Below are positions 21,881-29,552 of a stretch of DNA of 64,000 nucleotides, piece after piece. The stretch's first letter is position 1. Every line of letters begins with the position of its first letter. The notes beneath the pieces were generated by a model that saw nothing but the letters and a program-made list of their open reading frames with translations, was not told the DNA's origin and made no database searches. Source of the DNA: Terriglobia bacterium (GTDB lineage: Bacteria; Acidobacteriota; Terriglobia; JAIQFV01); NCBI GenBank assembly GCA_020072965.1, contig JAIQFY010000005.1, positions 186,001-250,000 of the forward strand. Direction: 5' to 3'. Position numbers and translations under genes: made by a program.

Positions 21881-22801
21881 ATGGAGCATCCCATTTTGCA
21901 GATGATTTATAGCCTTACACATCGGGGTGTGCGATTTGCCGTTTTAGCCGTGGCAATGATTTGCGCTCCCCCTGTCGTCCTGTCGCAAGGTGGGAACGAG
22001 GTTCATCTCCAGGTCACGGTCACCGATGAGACCGGGACCTTCGTCCGCGACCTCGCGGCCCCCAACTTTGTGGTTTCGGTTGATAAATCGAAGCTCGCTG
22101 TCCGGGAGGCCAAAGTCAGATCGGATGTGGCCCCGAGTGACATTTCCCTGCTGCTCGACACCAGTGTGATTGCGAGCCAGGTTGCCAATCCGCTGATTGA
22201 CATCACGCAGTCTTTCATCAAGGCCCTCGGAGCCAGCGATCAAATGGCGATCATCGCGTTTGATTCTTCCGCGAACCTGGTACAGGACTTTACCTCTTCC
22301 AAGAAACAGCTGACTGACGCCTTACGGGGGATGAAATATGGCAACGGGGCCGCCTTGCTCGATGCCATCTACGCGACAGCGGATGGCGGTTATGCCAACT
22401 CAACCGGCCGCCGCGTGATGGTTCTGCTCTCCACGGGAATTGACACCGGCTCCCGGGTCAGGCTCAAGGATGTGGCGCCCGTGCTCCAGCGGGAGAAGAT
22501 CACCCTCTTTGGGGTGTCGTTAGGGGGACGCGGGTTCTTCGCCGGAGGGACGAGCGAGATTTTTGAGAAATTGCCCGTCGCCACCGGCGGTCGGGCGTTC
22601 TACCCTCGGAAAGTTTCCGACATCGCGGGGATCGTGACCCAGATTCTGGGAAGCTCCTCGGGGCGCGCGTATTATGACCTTGTTGTGGAGTCGCTACCCG
22701 TCAGCCTCGACGAAGCCCAGAGGCGGGTACGGGTCCAAATTGATCGTGACCGCAAAGACGACAAGAATCTCATGGTCACAGCGAGGTTCGTGAAGGAGTA
22801 G
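21881..22801 (+). CDS. Secreted VWFA-related protein with degenerate MIDAS
   Basis: The 306-residue protein has a signal peptide (about 15-36, ending VVLSQ) and a von Willebrand A domain of the acidobacterial 'VWFA-related' type: a short beta leader (EVHLQVTVTDETGTFVRDL), ISLLLDTSVIAS, MAIIAFDSSANLVQDF, LLDAIYATADGG, RRVMVLLSTGIDTGSRV, and ITLFGVSLGGRG. The metal site is incomplete: DxSxS reads DTSVI (Asp93 and Ser95 kept, third ligand Ile97), and the later Thr is Ala. Metal-dependent ligand binding is therefore doubtful. Its role is unknown. Confidence 0.85.
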   Translation: MEHPILQMIYSLTHRGVRFAVLAVAMICAPPVVLSQGGNEVHLQVTVTDETGTFVRDLAAPNFVVSVDKSKLAVREAKVRSDVAPSDISLLLDTSVIASQVANPLIDITQSFIKALGASDQMAIIAFDSSANLVQDFTSSKKQLTDALRGMKYGNGAALLDAIYATADGGYANSTGRRVMVLLSTGIDTGSRVRLKDVAPVLQREKITLFGVSLGGRGFFAGGTSEIFEKLPVATGGRAFYPRKVSDIAGIVTQILGSSSGRAYYDLVVESLPVSLDEAQRRVRVQIDRDRKDDKNLMVTARFVKE

Positions 22802-22906
22802 CCCCGGGTTGATCGACAGAGCCGCCGGCCATCCCTTCCTTGCTCGGCAACGTCGGTTTACTTGAACAGCAACGTTCATTGATTCGAAAGGAACAACCAA
22901 TATTTC

Positions 22907-23830
22907 ATGGCGACCCTCGTTGTAGGTTCTGTGGCCTTTGACAATGTGAAAACCCCGTTCGGCACGGCGGAAAATGTGCTGGGTGGCTCGGCGACTTATT
23001 TCTCGGTGGCGGCCAGCTTCTTTTCGCCCGTGAATCTCGTTGCTGTCGTAGGAGAAGACTTCTCCAGACAGCATGAGAGGATTTTCAGGAAGCATGACGT
23101 GGATCTGCGGGGGCTTCAGCGGACACCCGGAAAGTCGTTTTTCTGGTGGGGAGAGTACAACGGCAACATGAACGAATGCCGCACCGTGGACACGCAATTG
23201 AATGTTTTCGCCGATTTTTCGCCCCGGATCCCCCGCGAATATCAATCCAGCGAATTTGTGTTCCTTGGCAATATCCATCCGCGCCTCCAACGTGAAGTCC
23301 TCAAGCAGGTGCGGCGTCCGCGGTTGATCGCGATGGACACGATGAATTACTGGATTAATAACACGCCCGGGGAGTTGCGCCAAACCCTGAAACTGGTGGA
23401 CATGCTGATTATCAACGACAACGAAACCCGGATGATTACGGGAGAACACAACCTGGTGAGAGGCGCGGAAAAAATCCTTACAATGGGGCCGAAAACACTT
23501 GTGGTGAAGCGGGGAGAATATGGTGTAGCGATGTTTCGGAAGGGATCCATCTTTGCAGCCCCCGCCTTTCCTTTGAAAAGGGTGTTTGATCCCACAGGCG
23601 CCGGGGACAGCTTTGCGGGAGGATTCGTGGGTTACCTCGCCTCCTGTCGCTCGTTGACCGAAGCGAGCATTCGTCGCGCGGTGGTATATGGTTCGGTAGT
23701 AGCCTCTTTCAAAGTTGAGGATTTTAGCCTGAGGCGATTGACGCGCCTGCGCCGGTCGGACATCGAGGGCCGCTTTAAGGCATTTCAAAAACTGATGCGC
23801 TTTGATTCTGCTCTCGGCAACGGGCGCTGA
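22907..23830 (+). CDS. PfkB-family sugar/nucleoside kinase
   Basis: The 307-residue ribokinase-fold enzyme has the N-terminal glycine motif NVLGGSATYFSVAASFF and the C-terminal signature DPTGAGDSFAGGF, whose Asp is the catalytic base. KTLVVKRGEYGVAMF is the strand before the lid. The substrate is not clear: ribokinase, adenosine kinase and phosphofructokinase-2 all share these motifs. Because it lies two genes after mtnP, a nucleoside or ribose-type substrate is a reasonable guess. The ribosome binding site is weak. Confidence 0.87.
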   Translation: MATLVVGSVAFDNVKTPFGTAENVLGGSATYFSVAASFFSPVNLVAVVGEDFSRQHERIFRKHDVDLRGLQRTPGKSFFWWGEYNGNMNECRTVDTQLNVFADFSPRIPREYQSSEFVFLGNIHPRLQREVLKQVRRPRLIAMDTMNYWINNTPGELRQTLKLVDMLIINDNETRMITGEHNLVRGAEKILTMGPKTLVVKRGEYGVAMFRKGSIFAAPAFPLKRVFDPTGAGDSFAGGFVGYLASCRSLTEASIRRAVVYGSVVASFKVEDFSLRRLTRLRRSDIEGRFKAFQKLMRFDSALGNGR

Positions 23831-23874
23831 ATGCGGTCGGTTTCCAGAGCGGAGGCAGGGGCGTCTCCGGGTTT

Positions 23875-25611
23875 ATGTCCCACGATCCCGAATCCGCACT
23901 TCGCAAAGAAAACGCACACCCGGTGAGGCCGCAGATGCTGTTCAGCAGAGAGTCAAACAGTGAGAATCCTGCCCTTTCCCTGGCGGGATCACGGCGTCAA
24001 TGTGCCCTGGCACTCCTGGTTCTCCTTGTCTTCAGTGTGGCGAGCTTCGCCTACGTCTATGCGCAGGGGTCGACCGATCTGGATGGAGACGGGTGGTCGC
24101 ACGTCAAGCGCGCACGGGTGCTTACTGATTCAGTGAATCCGGGATATCCCCAGATAGGCACCGTGTGGCTGCCCCTGTTTCACCTGCTGGCGGCTCCCCT
24201 GGCGATGAATAATTTTCTGTGGCGAACGGGGGTGGCGGGTAGTGTGGTGTCGATGGCCAGCTTTATGGGAGCGGGATTTGGGCTCTTCCTGATCTTACGG
24301 CTGACCCTCGATGAACGTGCCGTCGCCTGGTTGGGGTTGAGCGTAGTCGTCCTCAACCCCAGCTGGCTGTACTACCAGACCACGCCGATGCAAGAACCTC
24401 TCTCCATGGCGCTCCTCGTACTCAATGTATTATTTCTGGTGTTATGGCAGCAGCGGGGAAGTGGATGGTACCTATTGCTCGCCGCAGTCATGAATCTTCT
24501 AGCGGCGCTGAATCGATACGAAGCCTGGTTCTTTATCCCCTGGAGTACCCTCTGGATTCTTGGCGCCTCCACGTGGAGACGGGAGGGCCGGTCGTGGAGA
24601 TCCCGTTGTGGCGACGCCCTGGTCTACGGGTCTGTCGCCTCGCTGGCGCCGATCTACTGGTTTGCGCATAACTGGTTTGAGTATGGAGACGTGTGGGAGT
24701 TCATCCGCGGTCCATACTCGGCCAGGGCGCTTTACTGGAAGCAGATCGCCACGTACCACTTCCGCTATCCGACCGAAGGGCACTGGTGGCTCTCTCTCCT
24801 CTACTATACAAAGTCGGTCCGCCATTGCGCGGGGGAAGTCCCCTTCTGGCTTGCAACGATCGGGCTGCTGGTGGTGCTCATGCGGGCGATATCGAAGGGC
24901 CTATCCGGAACGCCCCGACAGAGGGAGCGAGGGTGGTCTTGGCACTCCGCCCATTTGCTGTTTCTGGTGCCATTTGTCTTTTATGTCCTCTCCCTGGTGA
25001 AGGGACGTGCACCCACGTATGTTGCCGAATACTATCCCTACACGAACTTCGGTGTCCGGTACGGTCATACTCCGATCCCAGCGGTTGTTACGCTGGTCGG
25101 TGTGCTTTTTGCGTTCGTCGCCGGTTGGGTTCACACCCGCTGGTTGCGGCGATCGCTCGTGGCTTTGTTTCTCGGCGTGTTGCTCGTCCCCCTTGGAATT
25201 GCCGTCAAAACCCATCTCCATTCACTGCCGGCGCACGAAGAGCCTTACTTTAACAATGATGACGATCGGCGCATTCTTCGCGTTTTGGCCGATTACTTGA
25301 AACCCCGCTGGCACGGAGAAATGATCCTGATGAACTCGGGATATCTGGGACGGATTGCACAACTCGACGAAATCCCCTTTCGAAAAATCATTTTCGAAGA
25401 TAATCTGGACGCGTGGCAATTTGCGTTGCGATACCCTTTTCCTCGCATCCAATGGGTATTGGCCGAAGAAGGCGATGATGTTTGGAAGATGGTTACCACA
25501 GTCCCGGCCTACCGGCGTTACTATCGTGAAGAGAAAACAGTGCGGGGAATCCGGGCCCATGTGATCCACGTGTACGCGCACCATGCACCGGTCGGAGGGC
25601 CCCCCGAGTAG
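23875..25611 (+). CDS. GT-C-like polytopic membrane protein (putative glycosyltransferase)
   Basis: The 578-residue protein has about ten hydrophobic segments from residue 42 on. The first periplasmic loop has TDLDGDGWSHVKRARV, where an acidic motif after the first membrane helix is the usual position of the catalytic acid in GT-C enzymes (GT39/GT83 and relatives). Further on are QIGTVWLPLFHLLAAPL and QTTPMQEPLSMALLVLN, also typical of the group. The C-terminal ~110 residues are soluble. A polyprenyl-phosphate-sugar-dependent transferase is inferred; donor and acceptor are unknown. Confidence 0.7.
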   Translation: MSHDPESALRKENAHPVRPQMLFSRESNSENPALSLAGSRRQCALALLVLLVFSVASFAYVYAQGSTDLDGDGWSHVKRARVLTDSVNPGYPQIGTVWLPLFHLLAAPLAMNNFLWRTGVAGSVVSMASFMGAGFGLFLILRLTLDERAVAWLGLSVVVLNPSWLYYQTTPMQEPLSMALLVLNVLFLVLWQQRGSGWYLLLAAVMNLLAALNRYEAWFFIPWSTLWILGASTWRREGRSWRSRCGDALVYGSVASLAPIYWFAHNWFEYGDVWEFIRGPYSARALYWKQIATYHFRYPTEGHWWLSLLYYTKSVRHCAGEVPFWLATIGLLVVLMRAISKGLSGTPRQRERGWSWHSAHLLFLVPFVFYVLSLVKGRAPTYVAEYYPYTNFGVRYGHTPIPAVVTLVGVLFAFVAGWVHTRWLRRSLVALFLGVLLVPLGIAVKTHLHSLPAHEEPYFNNDDDRRILRVLADYLKPRWHGEMILMNSGYLGRIAQLDEIPFRKIIFEDNLDAWQFALRYPFPRIQWVLAEEGDDVWKMVTTVPAYRRYYREEKTVRGIRAHVIHVYAHHAPVGGPPE

Positions 25612-25626
25612 GAAAGGAGACAATTT

Positions 25627-26286
25627 ATGAACATCGCAACCGAGACGATCCTTAAGATGGCTGCTTCGGCGGCGCTGGGGGGGTTGGTCGGGCTGGAGCG
25701 CGAATTGCATCACAAGCCCGCGGGCCTGCGGACCAATATGTTTATATGTCTCGGTTCCACGATGTTTACGATGCTCTCGCTCGAGGTGGCCGAGAAATTC
25801 CACAGCGACCCCGAACGCATCGCGGCCCAGATTATTCCCGGAATCGGGTTCATCGGGGCCGGGGCTATTTTGAGGGAGGGATTAAGCGTGGTGGGCCTGA
25901 CGACCGCTGCCACTATGTTTGTGGTGGCGGCCATCGGGATGGGCATCGGCTATGGCTATTTTGGCTCCTCGAGTATCGCTACAGGCATGATTCTGGCGGC
26001 CCTCCTCCTCCTCCGCTATGTCGAGCGGAAACTCGGGACAAAGTTTGTGCATTACCAGTTTTCAATGTCCACGGATAAGATGGCGGAGGCATCGACGAAA
26101 GTAAAAGCGTTGCTTGATGAACTGAAAATCCAGACTGAGGAAGTGAGCTGGTCCCGCGAAGGTGAAGGCCATTTCCTTCGCGTCAGTGCGTCCCTGTCCC
26201 CCGCACTCCATACGGAATTGATGCGCCGCCTCTTGCAGGTCGGGGAGCTGAATGATATTAAGTCGTCCATCTTCAGCGAAAAGTGA
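25627..26286 (+). CDS. MgtC/SapB family membrane protein
   Basis: The 219-residue inner-membrane protein shows the MgtC pattern: GGLVGLERELHHKPAGLRTNMFICLGSTMFT, IIPGIGFIGAGAILREG and VVGLTTAATMFVVAAIGMGIGYG, in about five membrane segments. The C-terminal ~80 residues form an ACT-like cytoplasmic domain (VKALLDELKIQTEEVSW). MgtC proteins help cells live at low Mg2+ and modulate the F-type ATPase in some pathogens; the role here is not evident. AAAGGAG lies 8 bases before the ATG. Confidence 0.92.
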   Translation: MNIATETILKMAASAALGGLVGLERELHHKPAGLRTNMFICLGSTMFTMLSLEVAEKFHSDPERIAAQIIPGIGFIGAGAILREGLSVVGLTTAATMFVVAAIGMGIGYGYFGSSSIATGMILAALLLLRYVERKLGTKFVHYQFSMSTDKMAEASTKVKALLDELKIQTEEVSWSREGEGHFLRVSASLSPALHTELMRRLLQVGELNDIKSSIFSEK

Positions 26287-26306
26287 AATGAGGTTGACAA
26301 CTCGGG

Positions 26307-27203
26307 ATGATCCCTTTCTACAAAGCGCATGGGCTTGGGAATGATTTCCTGATCGTCGACCGGGATGCCTTGCCGGACCGCGGGGAGGAATCTTTGACCC
26401 TGCTGGCACAGAAGATGTGCGATCGACACCGCGGCATCGGGGCGGATGGGGTGGTCTTCATTTTCCCGGGTATGGACTACCCCCAATATGATTTCTCTAT
26501 CCGTCTGTTCAACAGTGACGGCAGTGAAGCGGAGATGAGCGGCAACGGCATACGGTGCGCCGCGGCTGTCCATCATTGGAAGAGTCCGGAGGCCGCAAGA
26601 GAGGTTGTGCTGGGATCGGTCGTCGGCCGTCGCGTTCTGCGTCTGATCAAGCGTAATGGAGCAAGATTTACTTACGTGGCCGAAATGGGGGTCCCTGGCT
26701 TCAACCCTCAAGAAATTCCATTTTCGGCTGAGGGTCTGGAGATGAATGTTCGCCGGCCTGGGTCTTCCATGGTCCTCAGCGTTCCATTGACCGTGGAAGA
26801 TCGAACCTTTGAGATTACGGCAATGTCGATCGGGAATCCCCAGTGTATTACGTTGGTGGAGGAGTTTGAATCCTTCGATTGGAAACGGTATGGCCGTGCC
26901 CTTGAATCCCATTTGAGGTTTCCCAGGAAGACCAACGTGGAGTTTGTGCACGTCATTGATGAACATACGGTCGAGATCAGGATTTGGGAACGGGGGGCAG
27001 GACATACCGAATCCTCCGGCACCGGTTCGATTGCTTCGGCGCTCGGGGCTCTCCTCAACGGCCGTGTAACCAGCCCCGTGCGAGTTCTCACTGAGGGCGG
27101 CGTGCTCCAGGTCGAATGGAAGGGGGAAGGTGAGCCCGTCTTCCTGACAGGAGACGCAGAGGTGGTTTGTCAGGGAATATTTCTGGGGGCGAAGGGGATA
27201 TAA
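26307..27203 (+). CDS. dapF: Diaminopimelate epimerase homologue lacking both catalytic cysteines
   Basis: The 298-residue protein has the two-domain DapF fold: FYKAHGLGNDFLIVDRD at the start, DRHRGIGADGVVFI, RLFNSDGSEAEMSGNGIRCAAAV, MSIGNPQCITLVEEF, NVEFVHV and IWERGAGHTESSGTGSIASALG. DapF converts LL- to meso-diaminopimelate for lysine and peptidoglycan, using two cysteines as acid and base. Here the first (the C of CGNG) is Ser78 and the second (the C of CGSG) is Ser237. Everything around them is conserved. Either it works as a Ser/Ser enzyme, acts on another substrate, or is inactive. Confidence 0.85.
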   Translation: MIPFYKAHGLGNDFLIVDRDALPDRGEESLTLLAQKMCDRHRGIGADGVVFIFPGMDYPQYDFSIRLFNSDGSEAEMSGNGIRCAAAVHHWKSPEAAREVVLGSVVGRRVLRLIKRNGARFTYVAEMGVPGFNPQEIPFSAEGLEMNVRRPGSSMVLSVPLTVEDRTFEITAMSIGNPQCITLVEEFESFDWKRYGRALESHLRFPRKTNVEFVHVIDEHTVEIRIWERGAGHTESSGTGSIASALGALLNGRVTSPVRVLTEGGVLQVEWKGEGEPVFLTGDAEVVCQGIFLGAKGI

Positions 27204-27263
27204 CATCGGAGACAACCCGAGGCTCCATTAGCGCCGGGATTCAAAGGAGATTGGAAGGGAGTT

Positions 27264-27881
27264 ATGATTATCGAGATTCTATCCTCATTTCGTTCGCATG
27301 CGCTCCTGAGTCGTCGACAAGCGATGCTCTGGTTTGTGACGGTGGCAGGCGCTTCGACCGCCTGCTCCAGAGCGACTGCCGTTGGCGAAGCCGCAGCAAT
27401 TCAGGAGAGTCGAGGTATTGCAAATCCGAAAACCGCCGGGGCGGCGAATCTGAAGGTGTATTCAGTAAAGCAGGGGAGATATATTATGACTGAAAAGGTC
27501 GTCAAGTCGGAAGCCGAGTGGAGGAAACTTCTGTCCCCAGAGCAGTTTGAGGTGACCCGAAAACAGGGGACTGAAAGGGCGTTCACAGGCGAGTACTGGG
27601 ACAATCATGAGAAGGGGACTTATCAGTGCGTTTGTTGTGACAATGACTTGTTCAGTTCAGAAACAAAATTTGAGTCTGGGACCGGATGGCCCAGCTTCTG
27701 GGCGCCGGTCGCCAAGGAGAATATCGAGACCAAGACCGATGACAGCTTTGCCATGCGGCGAGTCGAGGTCCTGTGCCGTCGGTGCGACGCTCATTTAGGG
27801 CATGTGTTTGAAGACGGTCCAAAGCCCACGGGCCTCCGTTACTGCATGAACTCTGCTTCCCTCAAATTCGTCAAGGTGTAG
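27264..27881 (+). CDS. msrB: Peptide-methionine (R)-S-oxide reductase with export signal
   Basis: The 205-residue protein ends in a complete MsrB domain (from about residue 75): zinc-binding CVCC and CRRC pairs, [17 protein letters not shown], and catalytic Cys in [10 protein letters not shown]. It repairs methionine-R-sulfoxide. The N-terminal 40 residues resemble a twin-arginine signal ([16 protein letters not shown]) ending in a lipobox-like STAC (Cys34), suggesting an exported lipoprotein. A second ATG at 27486 ([12 protein letters not shown]) has its own GGGGAG ribosome binding site and would give a cytoplasmic form. Confidence 0.93.
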   Translation: MIIEILSSFRSHALLSRRQAMLWFVTVAGASTACSRATAVGEAAAIQESRGIANPKTAGAANLKVYSVKQGRYIMTEKVVKSEAEWRKLLSPEQFEVTRKQGTERAFTGEYWDNHEKGTYQCVCCDNDLFSSETKFESGTGWPSFWAPVAKENIETKTDDSFAMRRVEVLCRRCDAHLGHVFEDGPKPTGLRYCMNSASLKFVKV

Positions 27882-28065
27882 TCGACAGATTGCCATGGCA
27901 GCGGCGGTGAGATCGGAAATTGCCGGCGCTATCGGTTCGGGACTCGCACCTCCTTCTCGCCCTCACGTCGATGTTGTGGCGGAGGGAGAAAGTTGAGTTG
28001 TCTCCTTCCGGTCATTCGGGGCCAATGTGACCGGGTTTTCTCGGGTTCAATTCTTTGCCGAGCGA

Positions 28066-29070
28066 TTACGAATCGAATGGCTTTTTCGCAACAACAATTG
28101 AGTTCATGCCCTCCTCCCGCCGGGCGACAGCAACATCCCGAAAGCCCGCGCCTTCGAGATCTGTCTTCAGCTCCTCATCGGTAAAAGTTCCCCCCGATTC
28201 TGTCCCGACCAGCATATTGACGGCAAAAAGCGCCCCTGCGACCGGAAGTGTTCGACTAGGATCCATCAGAATATCCCGGATCGCGATCCTCCCTCCTGGA
28301 TCCAGAGACCGGAAGATTCGGTTGAAGAGTCCCTGATTCTGCTCCCTCGAGTTCTGGTGCACAATGGCGCTGACCCAGGCGAGGTCAGCTCCATGGGGCA
28401 GAGGGCCGATGAGGTAATCACCCGCGACAAGACTGACACGGTCATTCAGGCCCGCCTCGGTCAGAAGTTCTTTCGTCAGGGGAATGACATGGGGCAGATC
28501 GAAAAGCGTAGCCTTCGCTGCCGGACAAGCATTCAAAAAAGCAACGGTCCAGGTCCCGGATCCTCCGCCGATATCCAGGAGATGGCGGAACTCCAGGGGC
28601 TGTATTTCCCGGATGAGCGTATCGGCGAGCGGCGCGGAAAGGGTTTGCATCGCCCCAATGAACGAAGCGGCATCCGCTTCCTCTCCGCGGACGCTGGGTG
28701 TGCGATCTGCGGGCCTGCCGTTTTTAACGACCCACGCCAACTGCGCCCAACGGCGAAGACAGTTGGCCTGGTGTTGCGTCATCGCCAGGACACTGCTTGT
28801 GCCATGCTCTGTCAACATGGAGACGAGACTTGGGGGGATGGAATAGCGGGCGCCCTGCTTGTCCAGGAGCTTCAGTGCGGTCAGGGCGTCGAGCAAAACA
28901 GTGGTCCCCCGGATATCACTGGTGGCGGCGTTGGCCGCTTCCTCTGCGGTCAGGGGCCGTGTGCAGAGGCGGCTGAATAAATTCAGGTCCGCAGCAGCGG
29001 CGAGTACACAGGCCGGTTGAAAACCCCTCGCCAGCTCCAAAACCTCTTCTCTTGTCCACTGCTTTGACAT
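28066..29070 (-). CDS. SAM-dependent methyltransferase, O-methyltransferase family 2 type
   Basis: The 334-residue protein has an N-terminal winged-helix dimerisation domain (about 1-110: VLELARGFQPACVLAAAADLNLF, LDALTALKLLDKQGARYSI) and a Rossmann methyltransferase domain with the SAM loop LLDIGGGSGTWTVAFL, FDLPHVIP and VAGDYLIGPLPHGADLAWVSAIVH. The layout matches acetylserotonin/hydroxyindole O-methyltransferase-like enzymes, whose acceptors range widely. The start is ATG 29070 after GAAGGG; an upstream in-frame codon (29094) lacks support. Convergent with msrB. Confidence 0.87.
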   Translation of the reverse strand: MSKQWTREEVLELARGFQPACVLAAAADLNLFSRLCTRPLTAEEAANAATSDIRGTTVLLDALTALKLLDKQGARYSIPPSLVSMLTEHGTSSVLAMTQHQANCLRRWAQLAWVVKNGRPADRTPSVRGEEADAASFIGAMQTLSAPLADTLIREIQPLEFRHLLDIGGGSGTWTVAFLNACPAAKATLFDLPHVIPLTKELLTEAGLNDRVSLVAGDYLIGPLPHGADLAWVSAIVHQNSREQNQGLFNRIFRSLDPGGRIAIRDILMDPSRTLPVAGALFAVNMLVGTESGGTFTDEELKTDLEGAGFRDVAVARREEGMNSIVVAKKPFDS

Positions 29071-29449
29071 GGGGATTTTCCCTTCCGATCTCACAGAACG
29101 GATTCGTTACAGAGTCCTCGCAATAGATTATCGTTTACAAGGAACATCAGCAAGACTGCGGATCGCACAAGCTAAAATGCCTAACAGAGAGGGTGCCCGT
29201 GAGACGGAGAAATCGCTGGGGCATCTGATGTGAAGGTATGTGGAGGGTTAAGATTATTCTGACGGTTCACTTCGGCAACCAGGCTTCGCACGGGCCAAAG
29301 AGAACGTTCTATTTGAAACTTATCACTTTTCCATAGGGTCCAAATAGACTCTCTTAGATCAATCGAAATCAAGCCGAGCAGGGCGTCCTCTCAGCCCTCC
29401 CAATTTAACCGCCGTCTTCACGGCGTTCTCACTGCCTGAAGGGTTTAAC
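29071..29449. other. Intergenic region without recognisable content
   Basis: The AT-rich spacer upstream of the methyltransferase gene shows no gene or clear promoter. A 63-codon minus frame (29181-29372) has no family resemblance. Confidence 0.4.
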
Positions 29450-29483
29450 AAAAAAGGGGCCGATCCCCGGTCAGGATCGGCCC
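29450..29483 (-). terminator. Rho-independent terminator of the TonB receptor gene
   Basis: On the minus strand GGGCCGATCC-TGACCGG-GGATCGGCCC (29483-29457), a perfect 10-bp stem, is followed by C and a run of six T residues. It lies 70 bases after the receptor stop. Confidence 0.85.
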
Positions 29484-29552
29484 TTTGAAAGTGATCATCG
29501 CGAAGTGACTTCAGAAATCTCCAAGACTTCGGAAGTCTTACTGCTGGAGAAG

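Noticed and set aside
22694-23788. 364-codon minus-strand frame
   Set aside because: Antisense to the PfkB kinase gene, which has clear signatures.
26052-27215. 387-codon minus-strand frame
   Set aside because: Antisense to dapF and the end of mgtC; composition is that of a shadow frame.
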